Part shown: positions 22,648 through 30,048 of the stretch, piece after piece
How positions within the stretch are numbered: the first letter of the stretch is position 1
Layout of the letters: every line of letters begins with the position of its first letter
From: CAJJDF01 sp965655625
GTDB taxonomy: Bacteria > Bacteroidota > Bacteroidia > Flavobacteriales_D > CAJJDF01
Reading direction: 5' to 3'
Assembly (NCBI GenBank): GCA_965655625.1
Contig: CBFHHA010000030.1
Location: 1 to 30,048, forward strand
DNA: 30,048 nucleotides
Translations under genes and position numbers: made by a program
Notes under the pieces: generated by a model
What the model was told of the DNA's origin: nothing
Database searches by the model: none
What the model saw: only the letters and a program-made list of their open reading frames with translations

Positions 22648-24360
22648 ATGAAAAAATTATCTTATATAGTAGCAGTTGTTTTTTTATCAATGTATTCGTT
22701 CCAAAGTTTTGCACAGAACGACACCATTATTGAAGAAATAGATGCCATTGGTAGAGGGAATAGAAGCATAAAACCAACGCCCAAAGCTGGTTTGGTTCCT
22801 TCATTGGTAGAAGACACCTCGAAAACCCAAATAAAATCTGAGTTCGTCTTTTATGAATACACCGCACCATCCGAATTGCAACTGCAACCCATTTCTCCTG
22901 CAAAATTAAAAGTGATCCAACCACTTGATAAATTGAAAAGAGGATACATAAAAGGTGGGATTGGCATGTATACCACACCTTTGGCAGAAATTTACTACAA
23001 TTCGCTGAGGTCACGAAACAGCAGTTGGGGTGTTAAAGGAAGACATATTTCCTCTAATAGTTCTCTGGAAAATACGGGTTTTAGTGGATTGAGTGAAAAT
23101 AGTGCTTCTGCTTATTATCAGCATTTTACGAAAAAAAGTTACTGGAAAGGAGAGCTGAACTACCAAAGAGATGCAAACCATTTTTATGGTTTCAATTCAG
23201 AAGATACTGTCATCGATCAAGAATTAATTCATCAAGCATTTAATAATATTGGAGCGAGAATATCCACTTCCACTTTTGACAACGATACAGGAGAATTAAA
23301 TTACGCGGGTTCGTTGGCCTATTACAATTATTCGGATAAATACAAGGCTCAAGAAAACAACATAATACTTGATTTTAATGCAAAAAAACTGATTAATTCC
23401 GAGCAGTATTCCCTTGATTTTGGCGTAGATTTTAATAATTACGTCAGTCAAGAAGACTTGATGAAGAATCCTATCTCATCAATCGTTTCAGATCCCATTA
23501 CTATCAACAACACAATTATCAAAGTTGTTCCGTCTATTATTACATCGGGAAAAAAATGGTATGTAAAGGCTGGAATTGGAGTATTTGCTGACATTCAAGA
23601 CAAAACAAGGTTTCATTTTCGCCCAAATATTGAGGCGAAATATAATTTTCTTGATATTTTCATTCCGTACGTTGGAATTAAAGGTGGTTTAAAAAGAAAC
23701 TCATTCAAGTCATTCACCACGGAGAATCCTTTTTTACTATCTCAAGTTACTTTGGCCAATACTGATACACGCTATGATATATACGCAGGTGTACGAGGAA
23801 GTATTTCGAGTACAATTTCTTTCAACTTGCAAGCTTCAAGGAAAAGTGTGTATGGACAAGCATTGTTTGTAACGGATACAGTGTACTCGATAGGCAACAG
23901 AATGAATGTGATATACGATTCACTTGATGTAACAGAGATTAGCGCTCAAGTGATGTATGATAAAAATGATAAACTACGTGTTTTCTTAAAGGGGAAGTAC
24001 AATTTTTTTTCACCTCTTAATCAGCAACATGTATGGAATCTTCCAGCTCTCGATATTACCTTGGGTGGCGTGTATGATTTGGCCGACAAAATTTTGGTTC
24101 GTTCGGAAGTCTATTTCGTGGGAGAGAGAAAGGCGAGAGTTAATGGACCAGGAGAAGATGTAACCCAAGAAACAGATGGATCTTACTCTGTAAATTTGGA
24201 TGCTTTTGTTGATTTCAACTTAGGGTTTGAATATCGATACAGCAAAACAATTTCTGCTTTTGTGAATTTCAATAACCTTATTAGCCAACGGTATTTAATG
24301 TATTACCAATACCCTGTGCAAGGTATAAATATAATGGGAGGAGCGACTTTTAGGTTTTAG
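22648..24360 (+). CDS. Outer-membrane beta-barrel protein paired with the TPR protein (TonB-receptor-like barrel)
   Basis: The 570-residue product has a signal peptide (MKKLSYIVAVVFLSMYSFQSFAQ). A short N-terminal segment (about 24-95) holds QLQPISPAKLKVIQPLDKLKRGYIKGGIG. The rest alternates strands typical of a 20- to 22-stranded barrel: SWGVKGRHISS, SASAYYQHFTKKSYWKGELNYQR, KWYVKAGIGVFADIQD, YDIYAGVRGSIS, ITLGGVYDLADKILVRSEVYFVGE. The last residues, NIMGGATFRF, end in Phe as barrel proteins do. The plug domain of a true TonB receptor is absent. It is probably co-transcribed with the TPR gene. Substrate unknown. Confidence 0.82.
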   Translation: MKKLSYIVAVVFLSMYSFQSFAQNDTIIEEIDAIGRGNRSIKPTPKAGLVPSLVEDTSKTQIKSEFVFYEYTAPSELQLQPISPAKLKVIQPLDKLKRGYIKGGIGMYTTPLAEIYYNSLRSRNSSWGVKGRHISSNSSLENTGFSGLSENSASAYYQHFTKKSYWKGELNYQRDANHFYGFNSEDTVIDQELIHQAFNNIGARISTSTFDNDTGELNYAGSLAYYNYSDKYKAQENNIILDFNAKKLINSEQYSLDFGVDFNNYVSQEDLMKNPISSIVSDPITINNTIIKVVPSIITSGKKWYVKAGIGVFADIQDKTRFHFRPNIEAKYNFLDIFIPYVGIKGGLKRNSFKSFTTENPFLLSQVTLANTDTRYDIYAGVRGSISSTISFNLQASRKSVYGQALFVTDTVYSIGNRMNVIYDSLDVTEISAQVMYDKNDKLRVFLKGKYNFFSPLNQQHVWNLPALDITLGGVYDLADKILVRSEVYFVGERKARVNGPGEDVTQETDGSYSVNLDAFVDFNLGFEYRYSKTISAFVNFNNLISQRYLMYYQYPVQGINIMGGATFRF

Positions 24361-24367
24361 AGGAAAC

Positions 24368-24538
24368 TTAATCAAAAATTTCGTCACGTAACTCTTGGCT
24401 TGTTTCTTGAACCTCTTCGCTTTCCTCTACTTTTGCGGGTTCTTTCGAATCTACTAAGTCTGGGTTTAACAGTATGATGGCAATGGCAGCAACTAAAATT
24501 ACAACTACTGCTAGAATAAATTTTTTAGATTTTTTCAT
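24368..24538 (-). CDS. Small single-pass membrane peptide (56 residues)
   Basis: A complete 56-codon frame from ATG 24538 starts MKKSKKFILAVVVILVAAI, with a hydrophobic helix at about residues 7-24. A strongly acidic tail follows (PAKVEESEEVQETSQELRDEIFD). A basic N-terminus, membrane segment and acidic C-terminal domain form a plausible small membrane protein, not a random frame. The acidic tail should face the periplasm if the basic end is cytoplasmic. It converges on the barrel gene with 7 bp between stops. No family is recognised. Confidence 0.6.
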   Translation of the reverse strand: MKKSKKFILAVVVILVAAIAIILLNPDLVDSKEPAKVEESEEVQETSQELRDEIFD

Positions 24539-24841
24539 GGGATTTTCTCATTGATTCATTTCTAAATTAATAAAAATCCTTTGATTATGAGCTACCAATT
24601 ATTGTTGGATAGTTCTGGTGGTTTGTTTTCTTGATTGAACCCCAAGAGTTCCTCTCTAGTTTTGTTACTTCGTGTGAGATTATCTTGTAACTTTGTCACA
24701 AATAATAAGAACCCTGCCTCTTTGGTAAGAAAATTGGGATAAAATTAACCCCTACTTTGTCAATGTCTGGCAATATTTAATTCTCCTTGTTCTCTTTACT
24801 TTAATAGCAATCTTTATATTGTAAAACTCATTAACCTAGTT
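24539..24841. other. 303-bp divergent spacer; no gene seen
   Basis: This space separates the small membrane gene (minus) from the MBL hydrolase gene (plus), so it must hold promoters for both. It is AT-rich. A TATATTG near 24815-24821 with TTG at 24787-24789 is only a weak match to the promoter consensus. No repeat or RNA gene was found. Confidence 0.5.
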
Positions 24842-25483
24842 ATGATTTCAGTAAAAAAATTCACATTCAATCCTTTCCAGGAAAACACCTACGTTCTTTT
24901 TGATGAAACCAAAGAGTGTGTCATCATTGATCCTGGTTGTTACGAACCGCACGAAGAAGAAGAGTTGAGCAATTTTATAGAAGATAATGGACTAACCGTA
25001 ACCAAACTACTTTCTACACACAGTCACATCGATCATGTATTAGGGAATAAGTTTGTGATGGAAAAATACCATGTAGATTTGTTTATCCACTCTAAAGATC
25101 TTGAGACATTAACCTCAGTGGAAACCTATGCTGCTTCCTATGGTTTTATGAATTATGACGGGTGTAAAGTTCCAAGTAATTTCTTGGAAGAAGGAGAAAG
25201 CGTAGCTTGGGGTAATTCGAGTTTGGAAATAAGATTTGTGCCAGGTCATGCACCAGGTCATGTTGTTTTTGTAGCCAATGAAGAAAAATTTGTGATCAAC
25301 GGAGATTGCCTGTTTCAAGGAAGTATTGGCAGAACCGATTTGCCCGGAGGAAATCACCAAACGTTGCTAGAGAGTATCAAACGAGAATTGTTTACCTTAC
25401 TTAATGATTTTGTTGTATACTGCGGACACGGCCCCGAAACAACAATTGGTCACGAAAAGACTCATAACCCATTTTTAAAGTAA
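24842..25483 (+). CDS. MBL-fold metallo-hydrolase, glyoxalase II-like
   Basis: The 213-residue protein has the metallo-beta-lactamase motifs in order. STHSHIDHVLG gives His60, His62, Asp64 and His65; PGHAPGH gives His136; NGDCLF gives Asp155; and YCGHGPETTIGHEK gives His196. The dinuclear metal site of hydroxyacylglutathione hydrolase-like enzymes is therefore intact. The C-terminal helical domain that binds glutathione in GloB is missing, so the substrate is probably another thioester or a small-molecule ester. It has no signal peptide and is cytoplasmic. It lies 11 bp upstream of hflX in the same direction, likely one transcript. Fold call is firm; substrate is open. Confidence 0.92.
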   Translation: MISVKKFTFNPFQENTYVLFDETKECVIIDPGCYEPHEEEELSNFIEDNGLTVTKLLSTHSHIDHVLGNKFVMEKYHVDLFIHSKDLETLTSVETYAASYGFMNYDGCKVPSNFLEEGESVAWGNSSLEIRFVPGHAPGHVVFVANEEKFVINGDCLFQGSIGRTDLPGGNHQTLLESIKRELFTLLNDFVVYCGHGPETTIGHEKTHNPFLK

Positions 25484-25493
25484 CCCATTTTTT

Positions 25494-26708
25494 ATGATAG
25501 AAAAGAATAAGAAAGTACAATATATCGAAGAAAAAGCCTTGTTGGTGGGAGTAATTACTCAGATGCAAGGAGAAGATGACGTAAAGGAGTATTTGGATGA
25601 ACTGGCATTTTTGGCCGAAACAGCCGGAGCCCAAACGCACGGAAGATTTACTCAAAAAGTAGAATACCCAAATCCTAAAACTTTTGTGGGGAAAGGAAAA
25701 TTAGAGGAAATTAGAAGATACGTAAAGTCTAACTCTATCGATTTAGTAATTTTTGATGATGAGCTTTCGCCCTCTCAATTGCGAAACATTGAACGAGAAT
25801 TGGAAGTAAAAATTCTGGATAGAAGCGGATTGATTCTCGATATTTTTGCGAGTCGAGCGCAAACATCCCATGCGCGAACTCAAGTAGAGTTGGCTCAATA
25901 TCAATATCTATTACCAAGACTAACCAAGATGTGGACTCACCTCGATAGGCAAAAAGGGGGAATTGGGATGAGAGGACCTGGAGAAACTGAAATAGAAACA
26001 GATAGACGAATAATTGGAGATAAGATTTCTTTGCTTAAGAAGAAATTGGAGAAAATTGATAAACAGAAATTTACTCAAAGACAAAACCGAGGGAAACTCG
26101 TACGAGTTGCATTAGTAGGTTATACGAACGTAGGAAAATCAACTATTTTGAACTTGCTCGGAAAAGAAAAAGTATTTGCCGAAAACAAGTTGTTTGCTAC
26201 GTTGGACACAACAGTTCGTAAAATAGTGTTCCAAAACATCCCATTTCTGTTGGCAGATACCGTTGGGTTTATCCGTAAACTTCCTCACCAGTTGGTCGAG
26301 TCATTTAAATCTACTTTGGACGAGGTGCGTGAGGCAGATTTATTGCTGCATGTGGTAGATATTTCGCATCCAGCTTTTGAAGATCATTACCACACCGTAA
26401 ATGAGACTTTAAAAGAAATTGAAGCCATAGACAAGCCAACTATTCTGGTGTTCAATAAAATCGATGCTTTTTCATACGTAAAAAAAGACGAAGATGATTT
26501 GACTCCCGTGTTGAGAGTGAATATATCGTTGGATGAGCTGAAGAAAACTTGGATGAACCGAATGAATGAAGACAATTGTATCTTTATTTCTGCTCACGAA
26601 AAGCTCAATATTGAAGAGTTGAGAAAGAAAATGTATGCGCAAGTAAAGAAAATACACATCACAAGGTTTCCGTACAATGATTTCTTGTATCAAAACTATG
26701 AGGAGTAA
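25494..26708 (+). CDS. hflX: Ribosome-associated GTPase HflX
   Basis: The 404-residue protein has an N-terminal HflX domain (about 1-200) with PNPKTFVGKGKLEEI and DRSGLILDIFASRAQTSHARTQVELAQYQYLLPRL. The GPGETEIETDRRII linker and a coiled coil follow. The G domain has G1 GYTNVGKST (209-217), TLDTT (237-241), DTVGFI (255-260) and NKID (321-324). HflX splits stalled 70S ribosomes, especially under heat or antibiotic stress, using GTP. It acts in the cytoplasm. The protein is near full length. The C-terminus ends soon after the GTPase motifs, as in Bacteroidota versions. Upstream ATG choices would overlap the MBL gene; the given start is 11 bp after it. Confidence 0.96.
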   Translation: MIEKNKKVQYIEEKALLVGVITQMQGEDDVKEYLDELAFLAETAGAQTHGRFTQKVEYPNPKTFVGKGKLEEIRRYVKSNSIDLVIFDDELSPSQLRNIERELEVKILDRSGLILDIFASRAQTSHARTQVELAQYQYLLPRLTKMWTHLDRQKGGIGMRGPGETEIETDRRIIGDKISLLKKKLEKIDKQKFTQRQNRGKLVRVALVGYTNVGKSTILNLLGKEKVFAENKLFATLDTTVRKIVFQNIPFLLADTVGFIRKLPHQLVESFKSTLDEVREADLLLHVVDISHPAFEDHYHTVNETLKEIEAIDKPTILVFNKIDAFSYVKKDEDDLTPVLRVNISLDELKKTWMNRMNEDNCIFISAHEKLNIEELRKKMYAQVKKIHITRFPYNDFLYQNYEE

Positions 26709-26730
26709 ATAAGTCGAATAACCAATAAAT

Positions 26731-26854
26731 GTAATCCTTAACTTGAACCAGGATATCTTTTCATTGAAATGTACGCGTGTTAAGATCCTCGATCGGAATC
26801 CAGAATGACAAAGTGAAATACGCTTTTTGAGATTCTGAATCAAGTTCAGAATGA
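26731..26854. repeat. Dispersed intergenic repeat after hflX
   Basis: The space contains ACTTGAACCAGGATATCTT, ATTGAAATGT, then AAGATCCTCGATCGGAATCC and a second hairpin unit ending at 26854 (GAGATTCTGAATCAAGTTCAG). The first three modules match 16534-16632 in the same order. It fills the gap between hflX and the lipoprotein gene and could carry terminator activity. Confidence 0.7.
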
Positions 26855-26869
26855 CCGATGAAAAATTAA

Positions 26870-27661
26870 ATGAAAAGAACAACCAAAATATCACTCTTGC
26901 TAATAGGATTTATCTTAATTGCTTTCTCCTGCACAACAGTCAAAACTGCACAAAAGACTCCCGATAGCTCCTCTTTTATCTCTCAAGATAAGTTAGGCAA
27001 CCTTTACCACATTTCGAATATGGAAATCGTGAAATTGTCGCCACAGATGGACACGATTCAAATGAATTCCATTTTTAGTAATGGGGCAATTACCTCGCTA
27101 GATACCAGAAACCCTTTGCAATTGATGCTATTCTACCAGCAACAGCAAAAAGTGGTTTTGCTGGACAATACCTTGTCCCAAACCAATGAGATTAAGCTCG
27201 GTTTTTTTGAGTGGATAGATCTCGTTTGCTTATCAAACAGAGACAATTCATTTTGGTTGTATTCTATGACTACCCAAACACTCATAAAAACAGATAAAAA
27301 CGGAAAAGTAATGAGTTGTTTTCAGAACATTGGCCAGTTGGTAAAAAGAGATATTAACCCAACTCAGTTGGTGGAATACGATAACTCAGTTTATTTATTT
27401 GACCCCAACCAAGGATTGTTCGTATTCGATTTGTTTGGCAATTATGAAAAACGCATCCAATTAGATAATGCCCAAAATGTGAAGTTTTATCAAAAGAAGG
27501 TCTTTTTCAGAGTAAAAAACGACATTTTTAGCTACGATTTAGTCAATTTCGATAAGAAATTGGTGTTTTCAGCTAACCATAATTTTGATGATTTTGAAGT
27601 TGGGAAGAGTGGAGTGTTGGTTTTGAAGGACGATAAAATAAAAAAAGCCATCTCGAAATAA
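26870..27661 (+). CDS. Hypothetical lipoprotein, beta-propeller-like
   Basis: The 263-residue product has a lipoprotein signal peptide with lipobox FSC (MKRTTKISLLLIGFILIAFSC, Cys21). The mature part repeats short strand blocks such as QDKLGNLYHISNMEIVKLS, NSFWLYSMTTQTLIKTDKNGKV, NSVYLFDPNQGLFVFDLFGNYEKRI and VFFRVKNDIFSYDLVN. About five such blocks suggest a small NHL- or WD-like beta-propeller. It is lipid-anchored at the inner or outer membrane. No family is recognised and the ligand is unknown. It starts just after the repeat cluster. Confidence 0.82.
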   Translation: MKRTTKISLLLIGFILIAFSCTTVKTAQKTPDSSSFISQDKLGNLYHISNMEIVKLSPQMDTIQMNSIFSNGAITSLDTRNPLQLMLFYQQQQKVVLLDNTLSQTNEIKLGFFEWIDLVCLSNRDNSFWLYSMTTQTLIKTDKNGKVMSCFQNIGQLVKRDINPTQLVEYDNSVYLFDPNQGLFVFDLFGNYEKRIQLDNAQNVKFYQKKVFFRVKNDIFSYDLVNFDKKLVFSANHNFDDFEVGKSGVLVLKDDKIKKAISK

Positions 27662-27922
27662 TGGACGACTGATGGATGCTTTTTTTGAAAAAAGGTTCCC
27701 AATTATTAGGATTTAGATTTTAGATTTTATAATTTGATTCTGCTATCTAACAATACAGTTCATTAAAATAAGAAGGAATACCAATAAGGTTTGAGGCTTG
27801 TTCTTTGCTCAAACGAGAAAATAACTAGGAATAAAAATTAATAGAATCGTTGTGTACTAGCGGGAGTTTGTCAAAAAAAATGACTGCCGTTTGGTGAGTA
27901 AATTTCTCTCCTGTATCAAAAG

Positions 27923-27930
27923 TAAATTTG
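27923..27930 (+). promoter_or_regulatory. Candidate -7 promoter element (TAAATTTG)
   Basis: TAAATTTG fits TAnnTTTG exactly and lies 25 nt upstream of the ATG at 27956. No TTG stands at a good -33 distance, so the match is partial. The gap 27662-27922 holds no gene. Confidence 0.4.
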
Positions 27931-27955
27931 CGTTAACCATATAAAACGTAATAAA

Positions 27956-28270
27956 ATGAAAGGTTTAATTTTAAAATCCAGTGTTATCTTAGCACTTTTA
28001 TCTCTCGTGTTTTGGTCTTGTAATAAAACTGAGACTTCTCCCAATACAATTAATTCAACATCTGTAAAGAAGCAAGAAGTAAAAATGGAATTCCAAAGCT
28101 GGAGAATTGTTGGAGAAATGGTAAATGACCTGCCTCAGTTAACTATTGATAAATCACAAATCCTTGAAAATTACACCAATAATCTTTTTCAAATTTCTAA
28201 TATTCAAGGAAATTTCACGGATGTTTCTATCATTGAGTTGTCTGATGGTTCTTTTTCTATGGTTTTTTAG
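27956..28270 (+). CDS. Secreted Cys-rich lipoprotein, N-terminal part (frameshifted)
   Basis: The open frame encodes 104 residues starting with a lipoprotein signal (MKGLILKSSVILALLSLVFWSCNKTE; lipobox Cys22). A polar linker and a strand region (FQSWRIVGEMVNDLPQLTID...) follow. It stops at TAG in the run GGTTTTTTAGGAG. Reading one base back from that point opens a further 69 codons to 28476 in the -1 frame, rich in Cys. Adding one T to the T6 run would join the two frames into one protein of about 174 residues. The stop therefore probably reflects a one-base deletion, phase variation or an assembly error. Function unknown. Confidence 0.7.
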   Translation: MKGLILKSSVILALLSLVFWSCNKTETSPNTINSTSVKKQEVKMEFQSWRIVGEMVNDLPQLTIDKSQILENYTNNLFQISNIQGNFTDVSIIELSDGSFSMVF

Positions 28271-28476
28271 GAGAGGTATATTCCTCAGCCTTTTACGTTA
28301 AATCAGATCAATCAGGAAAGTTAAAAGCATTCTCCGGTACTAGTTGTACAACGTCTGACTGTTCCAGCGAGTTGTTGGGTTGCATTGTAAAGTACGAGAG
28401 TGACTTGGCGTATTGCAGCCCTTGTTCTAATGGAGGGACTTGTACAAAAACATCGAGTAGTTCTTCACTTTTTTAA
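28267..28476 (+). pseudogene. Frame-displaced Cys-rich C-terminal part of the 27956 gene
   Basis: In the -1 frame TTAGGAGAGGTATATTCC gives LGEVYSS..., then a domain with six cysteines (GTSCTTSDCSS, LLGC, AYCSPCSNGGTC) and a Ser-rich end, stopping at 28476. Six cysteines with Gly-Gly-Thr-Cys spacing suggest a small disulfide-rich fold, EGF-like at most. It has no start of its own and only makes sense fused to the upstream signal peptide. Confidence 0.65.
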
Positions 28477-28533
28477 CGGTTTCCAAAACGAAGTTTTATT
28501 TAAAGGTTAAAAAATATAAACTCAATAAAAACA

Positions 28534-28566
28534 AAAGCCCACTTTGATCTTTTCAAAGTGGGCTTT
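28534..28566. terminator. Bidirectional intrinsic terminator
   Basis: AAAGCCCACTTTGA pairs perfectly with 28553-28566 (loop TCTTT). It has A/T runs on both sides and lies between the Cys-rich gene and the minus-strand dehydrogenase, so it probably serves both. Confidence 0.88.
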
Positions 28567-28588
28567 CTAATACTAATTGATTCGAAAT

Positions 28589-28648
28589 TTATTTAAATGC
28601 AGGAATCCCTGTGATACCGATAATGAATTCAATGCAGTTTGGTAAAAA
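28589..28648 (-). pseudogene. Relic C-terminus of a second acyl-CoA dehydrogenase
   Basis: On the minus strand the frame ends ...EFIIGITGIPAFK-stop. This matches the last residues of the intact gene just upstream (TGMDITGIPAFK). The codons differ from the intact copy, so it is an old, diverged duplicate rather than a recent one. The segment has no start and only this tail is recognisable. Confidence 0.5.
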
Positions 28649-28697
28649 ACCAAACTACTTTCATTCTATTTCGGCATAACCTAGCAAGTTGTATCAG

Positions 28698-29876
28698 TTA
28701 TTTAAATGCTGGTATTCCGGTTATATCCATTCCTGTTATTAATAAGTGAATGTCGTGAGTCCCTTCGTAAGTCACTACCGATTCCAAGTTTGCCATGTGG
28801 CGCATAATAGAATATTCATTGGTAATTCCCATCGCTCCATGAATTTGTCTTGCTTCGCGGGCTACATTCAAAGCCATTTCTACGTTGTTTCTTTTCGCCA
28901 TCGAAATTTGAGCAGTAGTCGCTTTTCCTTCATTTTTCAATTGCCCCAATCGGAAAGTAAGTAATTGTGCTTTGGTAATTTCGGTAATCATTTCAGCTAA
29001 TTTCTTTTGCATCAATTGGAAACTCGCAATTGGCTTTCCAAATTGAATTCTTTCTTTCGAGTATCTCAAGGCAGAATCGTAACAATCCATCGCAGCACCT
29101 ATCGCACCCCAAGCAATACCATATCTTGCTGAATCCAAGCATCCAAGTGGTGCACCTAATCCATTTTTGTTTGGCAATAAATTCTCTTTTGGAACTTTCA
29201 CATTGTCAAAAATAAGCTCTCCGGTTGCCGAAGCTCTCAACGACAGTTTTCCGTGAGTTTCTGGAGTAGAAAATCCTTCCATTCCTCTTTCCACGATCAG
29301 TCCATGAATTCTTCCTTCTTCGTTCTTAGCCCACACTACGGCAATGTCACAAAATGGAGAATTAGAAATCCACATTTTTGCTCCATTCAACAAATAATGG
29401 TCTCCCATGTCTTTAAAGTTAGTCAACATTCCTCCCGGGTTACTTCCGTGGTCAGGTTCTGTCAATCCAAAGCTTCCAATAAATTCTCCAGTAGCTAGTT
29501 TTGGTAAGTATTTTTTTCTTTGCTCTTCGTTTCCATAAGCAAAAATTGGGTACATCACTAACGAACTTTGCACAGAAGAAGTAGATCGCAAACCACTGTC
29601 GCATCTTTCTAGCTCTTGCATAATAAGTCCGTATGAGATTTGGTCCAATCCTGGTCCTCCATATTCCTCTGGAATGTAGGGTCCAAATCCACCAATGGCT
29701 GCCAATCCTGGAATAACTTGCTTAGGAAATTCAGCTCTTTCGTAGTAATCTTCTATAATTGGGCTCACTTCTTTTTTTATCCAATCACGTGCCGAATCAC
29801 GAATTAATTTGTGTTCATCTGTCAATAAATCATCTAGATTGAAATAGTCTGGCGCTTGAAATTGGTCAGTTCTCAT
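28698..29876 (-). CDS. gcdH: Glutaryl-CoA dehydrogenase-type acyl-CoA dehydrogenase
   Basis: The 392-residue protein has the acyl-CoA dehydrogenase fold. Catalytic Glu371 is in TYEGTHDIH (369-377), and Arg97 is in SGLRSTSSVQSSLVM, the Arg that in glutaryl-CoA dehydrogenase binds the distal carboxylate. SFGLTEPDHGSNPGGM (135-150) is an FAD/substrate loop, and the CoA/FAD segment RYGIAWGAIGAAMDC (251-265) follows. These match human GCDH closely, so it probably oxidises and decarboxylates glutaryl-CoA to crotonyl-CoA in lysine/tryptophan degradation, with electrons passing to ETF. Length is normal for the mature enzyme, and there is no targeting peptide. A relic of a second copy's C-terminus lies downstream. 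Glutaryl specificity is well supported but not proven. Confidence 0.9.
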   Translation of the reverse strand: MRTDQFQAPDYFNLDDLLTDEHKLIRDSARDWIKKEVSPIIEDYYERAEFPKQVIPGLAAIGGFGPYIPEEYGGPGLDQISYGLIMQELERCDSGLRSTSSVQSSLVMYPIFAYGNEEQRKKYLPKLATGEFIGSFGLTEPDHGSNPGGMLTNFKDMGDHYLLNGAKMWISNSPFCDIAVVWAKNEEGRIHGLIVERGMEGFSTPETHGKLSLRASATGELIFDNVKVPKENLLPNKNGLGAPLGCLDSARYGIAWGAIGAAMDCYDSALRYSKERIQFGKPIASFQLMQKKLAEMITEITKAQLLTFRLGQLKNEGKATTAQISMAKRNNVEMALNVAREARQIHGAMGITNEYSIMRHMANLESVVTYEGTHDIHLLITGMDITGIPAFK

Positions 29877-29902
29877 AAATTTGTTTTTAACATTTAATTA
29901 CC

Positions 29903-29910
29903 CAAAAGTA
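29903..29910 (-). promoter_or_regulatory. Candidate -7 element of the dehydrogenase promoter
   Basis: On the minus strand TACTTTTG (29910-29903) fits TAnnTTTG exactly and lies 26 nt before the ATG. The -33 element is not evident. The remaining 138 bases to the window end show no supported gene; an ATG at 30036 has too little sequence to judge. Confidence 0.4.
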
Positions 29911-30048
29911 TAAAAATATACATTGATGTTTTGGGTTTATTCTCAAAGATTTCAAAATCAAAACGATTTTTTGGTTTCCTGATTTTTAAGGGACCAAAAA
30001 ATCTCCCCAAGAATTGATCTACGAGAAGATAAAAAATGCCTAATTTTA

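Overview
The window looks like a chromosomal segment of a low-GC member of the Bacteroidota, probably Flavobacteriales. The evidence is a C-terminal type IX secretion (T9SS) sorting domain, many lipoproteins and small outer-membrane beta-barrels, few Shine-Dalgarno sequences, several TAnnTTTG promoter elements, and housekeeping genes (tig, clpP, recJ, hflX) of recognisable Bacteroidota type. I cannot name the genus. All calls come from reading the sequence; no search was run.

Region 1 (1 to about 5.8 kb) is accessory-like. It holds a secreted esterase running off the left edge, an AT-rich coiled-coil protein lying between two 81-bp direct repeats, a beta-barrel protein, a CIA30-family protein, a sirtuin deacylase, and a small outer-membrane protein gene that appears to be split. 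Its signal-peptide half (5581-5632) and its barrel half (4541-4894) are separated by about 0.7 kb carrying a lipoprotein gene and a 153-bp inverted-repeat element. The 81-bp repeats and the inverted-repeat element share the end GGTTCTGTCGC(A/G)TTAA, so one family of small non-autonomous elements seems to have shaped this region.

Region 2 (5.8-14 kb) starts with a nitroreductase-fold protein that has the full iodotyrosine deiodinase substrate triad. It is followed, all on the minus strand, by a T9SS-exported beta-helix protein, a helical-repeat protein, a barrel protein, a GT-C-like membrane protein and recJ. recJ and the membrane gene overlap by ATGA.

Region 3 (14-18.4 kb, minus strand) has paaZ (phenylacetyl-CoA ring cleavage), trigger factor and a tRNA-Leu(UAG). 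The intergenic spaces hold dispersed repeats with a CCGATCGG core and clear hairpin terminators. Region 4 (18.9-24.5 kb, plus strand) is a likely operon of clpP, a 1018-residue TPR protein and a 570-residue outer-membrane barrel, followed by a convergent 56-residue membrane peptide.

Region 5 (24.8-30 kb) has an MBL-fold hydrolase with hflX, a lipoprotein, a Cys-rich secreted-protein gene interrupted by a frameshift at a T6 run, and a glutaryl-CoA dehydrogenase with the relic of a second C-terminus just downstream. I found no phage, CRISPR array, transposase or defence locus. The most unusual items are the repeat-element/split-gene region, the deiodinase-like enzyme and the frameshifted Cys-rich gene.
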